A stretch of 16,523 bases of DNA from an uncultured Phycisphaerales bacterium (GTDB lineage: Bacteria > Planctomycetota > Phycisphaerae > WQYP01): the NCBI GenBank assembly GCA_903868035.1, contig CAIPTQ010000066.1:1-16523 (forward strand). Direction: 5' to 3'. The notes under the pieces are model-generated. The model did not search any database. It was not told the DNA's origin and saw only the letters and a program-made list of their open reading frames with translations. Made by a program: the position numbers and the translations under genes. Positions 1 to 6,681 of the stretch are shown here, one piece after another; the first letter of the stretch is position 1; each line of letters opens with the position of its first letter.

Positions 1-574
1 CCAGAAGCGCCGGCAGGGCCATGGCCGAGGCGGCGTGTTGCGGTCCCAGGACGGCGCGCAGGCGTTCGAGCGCCCGCTGCACGCGCTTCCGGGCCGCCGG
101 TTCGGCCACGCCCAGGTCCGCGGCGAACTCCGCGATGGGTTGTTCATGGATGTAGTGGGCGATGATGGCGGCACGGTCGGTTTCAGAAAGGCGCGCCAGG
201 GCGGCATCAAGGTGGGGGGAAAGTTCCTCCCATGCGGGATCGGGCCCCGGGGCGGCGGTTGGGGTACTCATGTCCCGAACCTCCTGTTCGTGTTTTTGGC
301 GGCGGCGGGCGGATTTATGAAAATCAGCCGCCGCATAGTGGGTGGCCTGGAGGAGCCATGCCGCCAGCAGGGCCGGGTTGCGAATCGCGCCGGCCTTGCG
401 CGCCAGCACCGCGAAAACGGCCTGGGTGATGTCCTCGGCATCGTGGGAATCGCGAACCTGGCGGCGGGCGGCGCCATAGACCAGGTCGATGTGCGCCGCG
501 ACAAGTTGCCCGAAGGCTTCCGGCGAGCCAGTGCGGGCAAAGACAACCAGAGGATGGGGAGGGGTGGTGATCAT
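1..574 (-). CDS. ECF-type RNA polymerase sigma factor, 3' part beyond the window edge
   Basis: This is an extracytoplasmic-function sigma factor that would direct core RNA polymerase to a set of alternative promoters. I translated it from the ATG at 572-574. The frame stays open for 191 codons to the window edge, so the C-terminus is missing. Region 2 lies at about residues 8-75, including [19 protein letters not shown], the -10-binding and core-binding part. Region 4 lies at about 118-178, with a helix-turn-helix ending in [13 protein letters not shown], a form common in Planctomycetes, Verrucomicrobia and Acidobacteria. The linker between them is proline- and alanine-rich. ECF proteins of this type often carry a C-terminal extension, sometimes with a membrane segment; whether this one does cannot be seen here. 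No Shine-Dalgarno sequence precedes the start, while a TATCAT hexamer lies 6 nt upstream, which suggests a leaderless mRNA. No anti-sigma gene is visible. Confidence 0.88.
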   Translation of the reverse strand, partial: MITTPPHPLVVFARTGSPEAFGQLVAAHIDLVYGAARRQVRDSHDAEDITQAVFAVLARKAGAIRNPALLAAWLLQATHYAAADFHKSARRRQKHEQEVRDMSTPTAAPGPDPAWEELSPHLDAALARLSETDRAAIIAHYIHEQPIAEFAADLGVAEPAARKRVQRALERLRAVLGPQHAASAMALPALL

Positions 575-580
575 GGTTCT

Positions 581-586
581 ATGATA
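581..586 (-). promoter_or_regulatory. Possible -10 element of the ECF sigma gene (leaderless start)
   Basis: On the minus strand TATCAT (5 of 6 matches to TATAAT) ends 6 nt before the ATG of the sigma gene. Transcription would then begin at or next to the A of the start codon. A -35 box is not convincing; the best candidate at 17-bp spacing is ACGACG. Confidence 0.4.
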
Positions 587-652
587 AAGCGGACAGTGCG
601 GACCGTCGTTGGACATCGAATCGCGGAAATTCGGGTGAGCGCGAGGGGAATA

Positions 653-1405
653 TCACGCCCGCGTCAGCACATACAACTGCCCCGCCTGCCGGCCCCCGGA
701 GAACGATTCCCCCTCCAGGTTGATCGTCGCCACCTTAAAGCCGCGCTCCACCGCCGCCAGCGGAAAATTCTCCGCGCTCGTCCGCTGCGGATCGGACACC
801 CACGCCTCGCCCCCGGGCGCCAGCAACTTCCCGATGGCATCCAGCACCAGCGGATGCAGCCGCCGCTCGTACAGCACATCCGAGGCCAGTACCCAGGGAA
901 ACTGCTCCGCCAGCGGGGCGCGCCAGTCCATGGGCAGGGCCCGGATGCGCTCCGCCGGCACCCCGTTCCGCCGCGCATTGTGGGCCGCGAATTCGATCGC
1001 CTCCGGATCATAATCCGTAAACGTCACATGCCACCCCCGCAAACCCGCGGCTATGCCCGTCGTGCCCAAACCACACCCCAGGTCAATCGCCCGCGGCACA
1101 GCCCCGGCGCCCGCCGCTGCCGCCGGCAACTCCGGCGGCGATCCCGTGCCCCGCAAAATCCGCGCCGCCAGCATCAGCCCGCTGGGCCAGATGATCGGCC
1201 AGTACGGCATGTAGTCGTCCGCCTTGTAACGCTGTTCCACAATCGGATCGTCCAACAGCGCGTCGGGATCAACCGGCGCTAGCAAATCAATGGCGCGTTG
1301 CGCGCCCCCAGGCTCCCCCAGCGCTAGCGTTAGACGGTGTATGCGCGTCGGAAAACGCGAAATCAGTACCTCCCCGCCCGCTGAATGATCGGGTTGCACG
1401 CTCAT
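653..1405 (-). CDS. Class I SAM-dependent methyltransferase (Methyltransf_16 / Nnt1-like)
   Basis: This 250-residue protein has a complete Rossmann-type SAM-binding core. Motif I is IDLGCGLGTTG at residues 107-117. The acidic end of strand 2 is D131-Y-D133. Motif III is around D160-W161, and motif IV is SDVLY at 175-179. The segment YMPYWPIIWPSG before the core is typical of the family that includes predicted nicotinamide N-methyltransferase-like proteins and protein-lysine methyltransferases such as the ETF-beta enzyme. The substrate is therefore probably a protein side chain, but that is inference from the family. The protein appears soluble and cytoplasmic. Its ATG overlaps the stop codon of the upstream gene as ATGA (1402-1405), so the two are almost certainly cotranscribed and translationally coupled. 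A 78-bp gap with its own promoter-like element separates it from the sigma gene downstream. Confidence 0.85.
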   Translation of the reverse strand: MSVQPDHSAGGEVLISRFPTRIHRLTLALGEPGGAQRAIDLLAPVDPDALLDDPIVEQRYKADDYMPYWPIIWPSGLMLAARILRGTGSPPELPAAAAGAGAVPRAIDLGCGLGTTGIAAGLRGWHVTFTDYDPEAIEFAAHNARRNGVPAERIRALPMDWRAPLAEQFPWVLASDVLYERRLHPLVLDAIGKLLAPGGEAWVSDPQRTSAENFPLAAVERGFKVATINLEGESFSGGRQAGQLYVLTRA

Positions 1406-2016
1406 GGAACCCCGCGCGTGGCCGAGGCCGGCGCTGTGGCCGATGTCGCCGTCGTGGAGGCCGGAGTGGATGAGGCCGGAGCCGTGGTGCTGCGTGTGGC
1501 CGGCGGCGTGGCCGGCGCGCCCGCCGGGCGCGTCATGATGTACAGCGTGATCACCAGCCCCACCAGCAGCGCCGCCCCCAAAAACATCATCAGCCGCGCC
1601 GGCGAGGACACATCAAACTCCGCCTCCGGGGCCCGCGGCTTGGTCTTCTTGGGCGCCAGCAGCGGATCGGGCTGCAGCAACGGCGAATCCGCGTGCAGCG
1701 CCCGCGCGTCGGTGGAACGCGCCGCCTCCAATTGCACCACCGCCGCCAGACGCGCCCAGACATCCGCGGGCATGGAAATATCCGTGTCGGCCTGGGGCGC
1801 GCCGCCGTTGGCCGGGGTTGGGGAGAGATATTTTTCCATCGCGGCGGGAATATCCGTGACCACATCGCGCGCCACCTCGCCGAAGACCGCCCGGGCGGCT
1901 TGCTGCAGCGCGGTTTCGGCGCCCGCGGACGTGCCGGCACGCGCGCAAGCCAGCGCGTACAGCCGCCCGCGTGGTGCGGCCAGTGCTTCAATGAATTTGT
2001 GGCTCAGGGTTTCCAT
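1402..2016 (-). CDS. Tail-anchored protein of unknown function with sigma-2-like N-terminus
   Basis: I do not recognise this 204-residue protein as a named family. There is one clear transmembrane helix at about residues 142-161 (start MMFLGAALLVG), followed by a Thr/Ala/Ser/Pro-rich tail of about 40 residues. The N-terminal 65 residues (RLYALACARAG, then ALQQAARAVFGEV) follow the residue pattern of ECF sigma region 2, but a DNA-binding region 4 is absent. The middle (66-140) is Pro/Ala-rich and probably disordered. With no signal peptide, the sigma-like part would be cytoplasmic and the tail periplasmic, a topology resembling an anti-sigma or membrane sensor. The stop overlaps the methyltransferase start by ATGA. 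The start has only a distant AGGA upstream, so the exact start is uncertain. Function unknown. Confidence 0.7.
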   Translation of the reverse strand: METLSHKFIEALAAPRGRLYALACARAGTSAGAETALQQAARAVFGEVARDVVTDIPAAMEKYLSPTPANGGAPQADTDISMPADVWARLAAVVQLEAARSTDARALHADSPLLQPDPLLAPKKTKPRAPEAEFDVSSPARLMMFLGAALLVGLVITLYIMTRPAGAPATPPATRSTTAPASSTPASTTATSATAPASATRGVP

Positions 2017-2071
2017 GATCCGGTCGCGTGCTTCCTGTGACGGGTAAGAAATGAGCCCGAAACGATGTTTG

Positions 2072-2099
2072 GTTATAGCGTATCAAGATGCCGGCGCAA
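2072..2099 (-). promoter_or_regulatory. Weak promoter candidate for the 204-aa gene/methyltransferase operon
   Basis: On the minus strand TATAAC (2072-2077, 5 of 6 matches to the -10 consensus) lies 16 bp downstream of TTGCGC (2094-2099, a poor -35). It would give a leader of about 50 nt before the ATG at 2016. No other good candidate is seen in the 264-bp gap. Confidence 0.3.
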
Positions 2100-2202
2100 A
2101 GGACGCGCTATGCCGTAAGACGAACAACCACCAAATTACCCATCCTGCCGCCAACCCCCCGGCACTGCGAAAAAACGTCAAAATGGGGTATCCTGTTAGG
2201 GC

Positions 2203-2247
2203 AGACCGCCAACCCCACACCCTCAAAACCCCCTCACTTGGCGGTCT
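2203..2247 (-). terminator. Perfect 10-bp inverted repeat downstream of the TPR gene
   Basis: AGACCGCCAA (2203-2212) and TTGGCGGTCT (2238-2247) are perfect reverse complements separated by 25 nt. The repeat starts about 34 nt past the stop of the TPR lipoprotein gene, where a transcription terminator would be expected. There is no U-tract directly after the stem. T-rich stretches lie 15-30 nt further along the minus strand. It may be a terminator, an RNA-stabilising stem or an operator for the next gene. Confidence 0.45.
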
Positions 2248-2280
2248 CCCCCCCCATACATCTCCCCACCCAGTCCAGGA

Positions 2281-3030
2281 TTACTTCGGGCCGATCACAC
2301 TCGAGATCGGCAGGTTGTTGCGCGTCATCGCCTCCGTCAGGCCCGGCACCGACGGGTCCTTCAGATAGGTCAGCCGCAAATACTCCCGGGCCAAGGCCGG
2401 ATTCTTGGCCCGCTCCGCCATCGTGGCGATCGCCATCCATATGGTGACGGTCGTGGCGTCGCCGGGCTTCAGATCCAGCGCCTTCTTGTAATACGTCAGC
2501 GCGTTGTCGTAGTCCCCCAGCAGCGTCTCGTACGCCCGCGCAATGCGGACACGGTCGTTGACCTTCCCCACAAACAGCCGCTCCTCGATCTCCTTGGTGT
2601 ACGGCGCCTTCCCGGATTTCAGCAACCGCGGATCATCCACTTTCTCGGCCATCTTGGCCGAACGCTCCAGCGAGTCCAGCGCCTGGTCGGGCTTGCCCTG
2701 CTTGACCAGCGTTGCCGTCAGGCCCGACTTGGCCTCCTCCGACGACGGATCGGCATCCAGCGCCACCTGGAAATGGTACTCCGCCCGCGCCAGGTGATCC
2801 GCCCGATACTCAATCATGCCCGCATAGGCGTTGCTGACGGCATCGAACTGGTCCTGCTGCAGCGCCTGCTTGAGCGTCGCCAGCGATTGGTCGTACTGCT
2901 GGGCGTTGTATAGCCGGACGCCCTCCTTGCGGAACTTCTCCAGGCTGCTTTCGCACCCCGTGAGCAGCCCCAGCAGCGCCACGACCGCCATACCCGCCAA
3001 CGTCGTTTTCCACAGTTTGTACCATTCCAT
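2281..3030 (-). CDS. TPR-repeat lipoprotein
   Basis: This 249-residue protein has an N-terminal lipoprotein signal: basic start, hydrophobic stretch at about 10-22, and lipobox L23-T24-G25-C26. It should be lipidated at Cys26 and held in a membrane facing the periplasm. The mature part consists of tetratricopeptide-like helical pairs at about 30-62, 65-95, 97-128, 155-190 and 194-225. Examples are YDQSLATLKQALQQD and YDNALTYYKKALDLKPGD. Such repeats are protein-binding scaffolds; the partner is unknown. The reading frame continues upstream to 3834, but the start at 3030 is chosen because AGGAG (3039-3043) lies 8 nt before it, the signal peptide begins there, and a promoter lies just upstream. 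It is monocistronic by appearance and divergent from the LigD-like gene. Confidence 0.88.
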   Translation of the reverse strand: MEWYKLWKTTLAGMAVVALLGLLTGCESSLEKFRKEGVRLYNAQQYDQSLATLKQALQQDQFDAVSNAYAGMIEYRADHLARAEYHFQVALDADPSSEEAKSGLTATLVKQGKPDQALDSLERSAKMAEKVDDPRLLKSGKAPYTKEIEERLFVGKVNDRVRIARAYETLLGDYDNALTYYKKALDLKPGDATTVTIWMAIATMAERAKNPALAREYLRLTYLKDPSVPGLTEAMTRNNLPISSVIGPK

Positions 3031-3066
3031 GGTCAGCACTCCTACAGGGTCGCAAAACAAGATGGT

Positions 3067-3094
3067 ATTATCGTCCGATTGATTCACAAGGCAA
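3067..3094 (-). promoter_or_regulatory. Promoter of the TPR lipoprotein gene
   Basis: On the minus strand TTGCCT (3089-3094, 4 of 6) and GATAAT (3067-3072, 5 of 6) are separated by 16 bp. Transcription would start about 30 nt before the ATG at 3030, leaving room for the AGGAG ribosome-binding site at 3039-3043. Confidence 0.5.
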
Positions 3095-3144
3095 CAATCC
3101 GGAGGATACGGTCGGGTTCGGTTTCCGTAACGACGTAAATTAGC

Positions 3145-3174
3145 CGCAAATGAACGCGAAAAACACAAATTACG
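3145..3174 (+). repeat. A-rich ~10-bp periodic element
   Basis: Three successive decamers share a pattern: CGCAAATGAA, CGCGAAAAAC, ACAAATTACG. Elements of this look occur between genes in many environmental bacterial genomes (recollection, not checked). It holds an in-frame ATG (3150) for the LigD-like frame, but with no Shine-Dalgarno sequence. Confidence 0.35.
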
Positions 3175-3197
3175 GCTTAAAAGGTGACGGGATTTCC

Positions 3198-3512
3198 GTG
3201 CGGTATGTGGTGTTGCGCCATACGGGGGTGGTGCCGGAGCATTTCGACTTGATGATTCAGTTGCCGGGGGCGGAGCGGCTTGCGACCTGGCGGATTTTGA
3301 TCCCGCCGGAAACCTGGGGGCGGCAGATGCCGGCGGCGGAGCGGCTGGCGGATCATCGGGTGGCGTATTTGACGTATGAGGGGGCGGTCTCGGGGGGGCG
3401 GGGGGAGGTGAAGCGGGTGGCGGAAGGGGAGGGGGAGTATGTTGCTGGAGTGGGGTTGGTCCATTTGCGTTTGCGGGGGAATTTGGAGTGCGAGATCCGG
3501 GTGCCGGTGTGA
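3198..3512 (+). CDS. Stand-alone LigD-type 3'-phosphoesterase-domain protein
   Basis: This protein of about 104 residues matches the 3'-phosphoesterase domain at the N-terminus of bacterial DNA ligase D. In LigD that domain trims 3' ends of broken DNA during non-homologous end joining. Numbering from the GTG at 3198, the metal and phosphate ligands have counterparts: H8 (RH), H15-x-D17 (HFD), and H53-xxx-Y57 followed by YEG (HRVAYLTYEG). The Arg and Glu that follow HxD in the Pseudomonas enzyme are replaced by Met and Gln. No ligase or primase domain is attached. The frame also has an ATG at 3150, but that lies in an A-rich repeat with no ribosome-binding site. The GTG is preceded by AAGGTGA at 10 nt and sits just before the conserved RYVVLRH. 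Whether it is an active nuclease is uncertain; it may be a specialised relative found in Planctomycetes. Confidence 0.75.
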   Translation: MRYVVLRHTGVVPEHFDLMIQLPGAERLATWRILIPPETWGRQMPAAERLADHRVAYLTYEGAVSGGRGEVKRVAEGEGEYVAGVGLVHLRLRGNLECEIRVPV

Positions 3513-3568
3513 ATGGGTGCGGTAAGATGTTGTAATGACCATATTCGGCAAGGCATTGGAGATACATC

Positions 3569-4336
3569 ATGCGGGAACCATCCAAGCGCTTCTGGTACAT
3601 CGCCGCCGTGGTGGGTTTATTGGGCATGGGATGGGTGGGCTGGTGGTTCGGCGGCAGCGCGGGACGAGCGACCCCGTCCGCTGGCAACCCGGATGCCGCG
3701 AGCACCGGGCCGGCCAAGCCCGCGGTGCTGGCTCGCGAAATGCCATTGTGGCGGGATGGGATGACATGGAAGGTGAAGGTGGAATTTAATTTGATGTCCA
3801 CTGTGGCACGTTCTGATCCCACCCCGGTAATCAAGCCGCAGATACCGGACTATACGTACACGGTGGTGATGACGGTGGCGGGTTCCGAGGCGCTGCTGGG
3901 GAAGGATTGCTGGGTGTTGCAGATGACGGTCGGGCCCGATGCGCCGGAAAGGTTTCGGGGCTGGACCTATCGGCTGTGGGTGGCGATGGACGACTTCATG
4001 CCGGTGCGGCTGGTGAAGACTGAGGGCGCGGAGGAGGTGATCGTGGACGCCCTCAGTTATGGAGACATGCGCATTATTCATGATGTAGAATACTACGCTC
4101 CCGTGTACATGGTGCCGCGGATTCCGAACGGAACATATACGTCCACGAAGTACAACATTATTCTGGATGTGAAGACGGAATTTACTGGCGACAAGATTGT
4201 CGCCAGTGAAACGCGGACGAGAACGGGGCTGCCGATGGAAACGCGCGAAGAATGGGACCAGGGCGCGACCATGTGGCGATCGTACGAATTTCATTCGCGG
4301 GGGGAATTGCGGATGAAGGCCGTGGTGCTGGAGTAA
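3569..4336 (+). CDS. Membrane-anchored extracytoplasmic protein of unknown function
   Basis: I do not recognise a family for this 255-residue protein. It begins with a basic N-terminus and one hydrophobic helix at about residues 8-28 (IAAVVGLLGMGWVGWW). A short Gly/Ala/Ser/Pro linker follows, then a beta-rich domain from about residue 57 to the end. The rest therefore lies outside the cytoplasmic membrane, tethered or cleaved. The beta-rich pattern, with strands such as TYTVVMTVAG, CWVLQMTV, TYRLWVAMDDFMPVRLVKTEG and WRSYEFHSRGELRMKAVV, recalls lipoprotein-carrier-like folds (LolA/LppX type), where substrate-like strands are laid side by side. That is only a structural guess. GGAG (3558-3561) lies 7 nt before the ATG. 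It is 56 bp after the LigD-like gene and may share its transcript. It converges with the toxin gene. Confidence 0.75.
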   Translation: MREPSKRFWYIAAVVGLLGMGWVGWWFGGSAGRATPSAGNPDAASTGPAKPAVLAREMPLWRDGMTWKVKVEFNLMSTVARSDPTPVIKPQIPDYTYTVVMTVAGSEALLGKDCWVLQMTVGPDAPERFRGWTYRLWVAMDDFMPVRLVKTEGAEEVIVDALSYGDMRIIHDVEYYAPVYMVPRIPNGTYTSTKYNIILDVKTEFTGDKIVASETRTRTGLPMETREEWDQGATMWRSYEFHSRGELRMKAVVLE

Positions 4337-4364
4337 GTGGGCGTGTCATGATGCGGCACGCGTG

Positions 4365-4379
4365 GGCGGTTGAGCCGCC
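4365..4379. terminator. Small GC hairpin between convergent genes
   Basis: GGCGG and CCGCC flank a 5-nt loop in the 66-bp gap between the convergent unknown gene and the toxin gene. It could serve as a terminator for both strands, but no U-tract follows on either side, so the call is weak. Confidence 0.3.
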
Positions 4380-4402
4380 ATGGGCAAACGCGTGCCAAGC
4401 CG

Positions 4403-4672
4403 TCACATCCCCCGATATACGTCCCGCCGGTGGCCCACCTTCACCACAATAATCACCAGACGAGCATCCAGAATCTGATAGATAATCCGGTAATTCCCCG
4501 AACGAATGCGCCAATAATCGGAAACGCCGGAAAGTTTGACGCAACCCGCTGGACGGGGATGGTCAGCCAAGGCCAAGGCTCTGGTTATGATTCGTTCTTG
4601 CTCGTGTCGGGGCAGTTGGCGAATCTCGCGCGCCGCCTTGGTATCGATCTCCACCACATAAGCCATGATCAA
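4403..4672 (-). CDS. RelE/ParE-superfamily toxin
   Basis: This 89-residue protein has the whole RelE-type pattern. It starts with a beta strand (YVVEID), then the helical pair containing REIRQLP, then PRPAGCVKLSG (about 40-49) and YWRIRSGNYRIIYQI (53-67), and ends GHRRDVYRGM. Basic and aromatic residues at the usual active-site positions are present: K46, R55, R62, R82 and Y86. In this family the toxin is a ribosome-dependent mRNA endonuclease that stops translation. ParE-like gyrase poisons share the fold, so the target cannot be decided from sequence alone. Its ATG (4672) overlaps the antitoxin stop by 4 bp, the standard order of antitoxin first and coupled toxin. The ATG at codon 3 is an alternative start. 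Confidence 0.9.
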   Translation of the reverse strand: MIMAYVVEIDTKAAREIRQLPRHEQERIITRALALADHPRPAGCVKLSGVSDYWRIRSGNYRIIYQILDARLVIIVVKVGHRRDVYRGM

Positions 4673-4875
4673 AGCCCCAATTCCGCCTTCAACTGCGCGA
4701 GCGGGATGGTCTTGCGCCTGGGGTCTTTGGCGCGTCGTTGCGCTTCGGCCAAGTCGGCCGCGTCCTGCTGGGCCTGCAATTGCTGCGAGCGCAGGGCCGC
4801 GCGGAGGGTCTGGTACTGTTCTTCGGGAATGACCCTGAACTTTCGACCGTCAACACGGAGCGTTGCAACTGTCAT
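4669..4875 (-). CDS. Antitoxin of the RelE-type module
   Basis: This 68-residue protein precedes and overlaps the RelE-type toxin gene. The N-terminal segment TLRVDGRKFRVIPEEQYQTL reads like the beta-strand/helix start of Phd/YefM or related antitoxins, which dimerise and bind their own operator. The middle is a long, highly charged and Gln/Ala-rich helix (about 21-52). The C-terminus TIPLAQLKAELGL resembles the segment that wraps around the toxin in Phd/RelB antitoxins. By family knowledge it would neutralise the toxin and repress the operon. GAGG (4882-4885) lies 6 nt before the ATG. Only 28 bp separate it from the glycosyltransferase stop, so the pair is either cotranscribed with that gene or uses a promoter within its 3' end. 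Confidence 0.85.
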   Translation of the reverse strand: MTVATLRVDGRKFRVIPEEQYQTLRAALRSQQLQAQQDAADLAEAQRRAKDPRRKTIPLAQLKAELGL

Positions 4876-4903
4876 ATCCCGCCTCAGCTAATCAGCCCAA
4901 CCC

Positions 4904-6457
4904 TCACGCCGCCAACGCCTCGGAGTCCGCCTTCTTTTCGGCCACCGCCACCGCCCGGGCGGCCCGGGAAGTCATCCACCGGCACTGCAGGGTTTGCACG
5001 CCCACATACAGATAACCGACGGAAAAGATGATCAAAAACGGGATCGTGCCCGTGGCCGTATTGGTGATGAGCGCCAGTGCCGCGCACACCGCCATGTAGA
5101 TGCCGAAGATAATCTCTATCACCGGCACCACGCTGAGCTTGACCTTGAAGGCCCCGGCGCGTTTCTTCCATTCCTGCGTGCCCGAGGAACTGCCGTACTT
5201 GGGCGTGCGCACAAACTCGGTGTCGCGCCGCCCAAACAAACCCTCGAGCACCGCCGCGGCGTTGATCACCGTGATGCCCATCCCCAGGGCCATCAGCCAG
5301 GGCACCATCAGCATCGTGGTGAAGGTGCTCCGCCCCGCGGCCTTCTGGGACAACATATAGAACGAACCGGCCGAACAGGTCAGCAGGCCAAAGAAGCTCG
5401 CCACGGCCAGCGGAATGATCTTGCCGGGGGTGTTGAACAATTCCGGATCGACGTTCCAGACCGGGAAGAGCACCAGCGAGAGGATGATCGCGGGAATGTA
5501 TACCGCCGTGCAGGTCAGGTGGAAGAGGGCTTCGATTTTCACATGCCAGGGGAGCGGGGACTTGAGGATCGAGGGCAGGAGCTTGATGGCGGTCTGCACC
5601 TGGCCCTTGGTCCAGCGATGCTGCTGCTGCTTGAAGGAGACGATCTCGGGGGGGAGCTCGGCGGGGGCGAGCACGTCGGGGAGGAAAACGAACTGCCAGC
5701 CGCGGAGCTGGGCGCGGTAGGAAAGGTCCATGTCCTCGGTGAGGGTGTCATGCTGCCAGCCGCCGGCGTCGTCGATGGCCTTGCGCCGCCAGATGCCCGC
5801 CGTGCCGTTGAAGTTGATGAAGCGCCCGGAACGGTTGCGGGCGACGTGTTCGATCATGAAGTGGCCGTCGAGGAAAATGGCCTGGCTGCGGGTGAGCAGG
5901 GATTGGTCGCGGTTCATGTGGTCCCAGCGCGTCTGGACGCAGCCGACGTTGGGGTCGGTGAAGAAGTCGATCGACTTGCGGACCATGTCGCGGGTGGGGA
6001 CAAAGTCGGCGTCGAAGATGACGATGAATTCGCCCGTCACCTCCGGCATGGCGGCGGCCAGCGCCCCGGCCTTGTACCCGCCGCGATTGGTGCGGTGGAG
6101 GTACTGCACGTTGTGGCCCAGGCGCCGCATACGGTCGCAGCAGTCCCGGGCGATGTCGGCGGAGTGATCGGTGGAATCGTCGATGACCTGAATCTGCATT
6201 TTTTCGCGCGGCCAGTCGATCTGGCAGGCACCTTCGATGACGCGCTGGGCGACGTATTCCTCGTTGTACATGGGCAATTGCACGGTGATGTGGGGGAGGT
6301 CGGTGAATTTACCCGCGGGGACGTGGGCCTTGCGATGGTGCCGGTAGTAGACCACGATCTGGACGTAGCGGTACATGCCGTAGACGGCCAAGATGGCCAT
6401 GACCACCAGGTACAGGCTGACGAGCACGATGTGGGCGGCTTGTAGTGCGACGGACAT
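4904..6457 (-). CDS. Family 2 processive glycosyltransferase, CslA/cellulose-synthase-like
   Basis: This 517-residue integral membrane enzyme should polymerise a beta-linked polysaccharide from nucleotide sugars on the cytoplasmic face. A transmembrane helix (about 8-37) precedes the GT-A domain. All D,D,D,QxxRW motifs are present: DDS at 93-95, DAD at 149-151, TED at 240-242 and QQHRW at 278-282. About three or four further helices follow at 317-334, 347-369, 380-404 and 444-493. Stretches such as QLPMYNE, NRGGYKAGAL and FNGTAGIWRRKAI are closest to the CslA/CslC type (beta-mannan or beta-glucan synthases) rather than BcsA. No PilZ domain is seen and no bcsB or export gene is adjacent, so product and export route are unknown. 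The open frame extends to 6640, but GGGAG lies 5 nt before the ATG at 6457 and a promoter lies in between. Confidence 0.9.
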   Translation of the reverse strand: MSVALQAAHIVLVSLYLVVMAILAVYGMYRYVQIVVYYRHHRKAHVPAGKFTDLPHITVQLPMYNEEYVAQRVIEGACQIDWPREKMQIQVIDDSTDHSADIARDCCDRMRRLGHNVQYLHRTNRGGYKAGALAAAMPEVTGEFIVIFDADFVPTRDMVRKSIDFFTDPNVGCVQTRWDHMNRDQSLLTRSQAIFLDGHFMIEHVARNRSGRFINFNGTAGIWRRKAIDDAGGWQHDTLTEDMDLSYRAQLRGWQFVFLPDVLAPAELPPEIVSFKQQQHRWTKGQVQTAIKLLPSILKSPLPWHVKIEALFHLTCTAVYIPAIILSLVLFPVWNVDPELFNTPGKIIPLAVASFFGLLTCSAGSFYMLSQKAAGRSTFTTMLMVPWLMALGMGITVINAAAVLEGLFGRRDTEFVRTPKYGSSSGTQEWKKRAGAFKVKLSVVPVIEIIFGIYMAVCAALALITNTATGTIPFLIIFSVGYLYVGVQTLQCRWMTSRAARAVAVAEKKADSEALAA

Positions 6458-6520
6458 TGTTGCTCCCTGAACGTCAACGCGGGCGACCGGCCCACAACCC
6501 CTCGAAGAATGGAATGTACT

Positions 6521-6548
6521 AGTGTAACAACAGGGGGAGCGATTGCAA
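6521..6548 (-). promoter_or_regulatory. Promoter candidate of the glycosyltransferase gene
   Basis: On the minus strand TTGCAA (6543-6548, 4 of 6) and TACACT (6521-6526, 4 of 6) are 16 bp apart. This gives a leader of about 55-60 nt before the ATG at 6457. Confidence 0.4.
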
Positions 6549-6669
6549 TGTGTTGCGATCGCTGTCGTTCGCGAGAGCGAATAGACCGATAAATTCGGCC
6601 TTCCCAGTACCTGTGCTTTTCGTTTTCGGCACGTTGTCACAACTTCACGACAATTTCACGGTCGTGTTC

Positions 6670-6675
6670 TACAAT
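6670..6675 (+). promoter_or_regulatory. -10 element of the rnfC-like gene (leaderless start)
   Basis: TACAAT (5 of 6) ends 6 nt before the ATG at 6682. A partial -35 (ACGACA, 6647-6652) lies 17 bp upstream. No Shine-Dalgarno sequence is present, so the mRNA would start at the initiation codon. Confidence 0.45.
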
Positions 6676-6681
6676 GCCCCC

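Noticed and set aside
35..1282. Plus-strand open frame (415 codons) over the sigma and methyltransferase genes
   Set aside because: It lies opposite two recognisable genes; its Arg/Pro/Gly-rich translation is typical of a shadow frame.
3031..3834. N-terminal extension of the TPR lipoprotein frame up to 3834
   Set aside because: The extension is Pro/Ala/His-rich shadow sequence over the LigD-like and unknown plus-strand genes. The lipoprotein signal, ribosome-binding site and promoter place the start at 3030.
4994..6445. Long plus-strand open frame (483 codons) across the glycosyltransferase
   Set aside because: It is antisense to a complete GT2 enzyme and shows only His/Asp/Gly-rich composition with no domain pattern.
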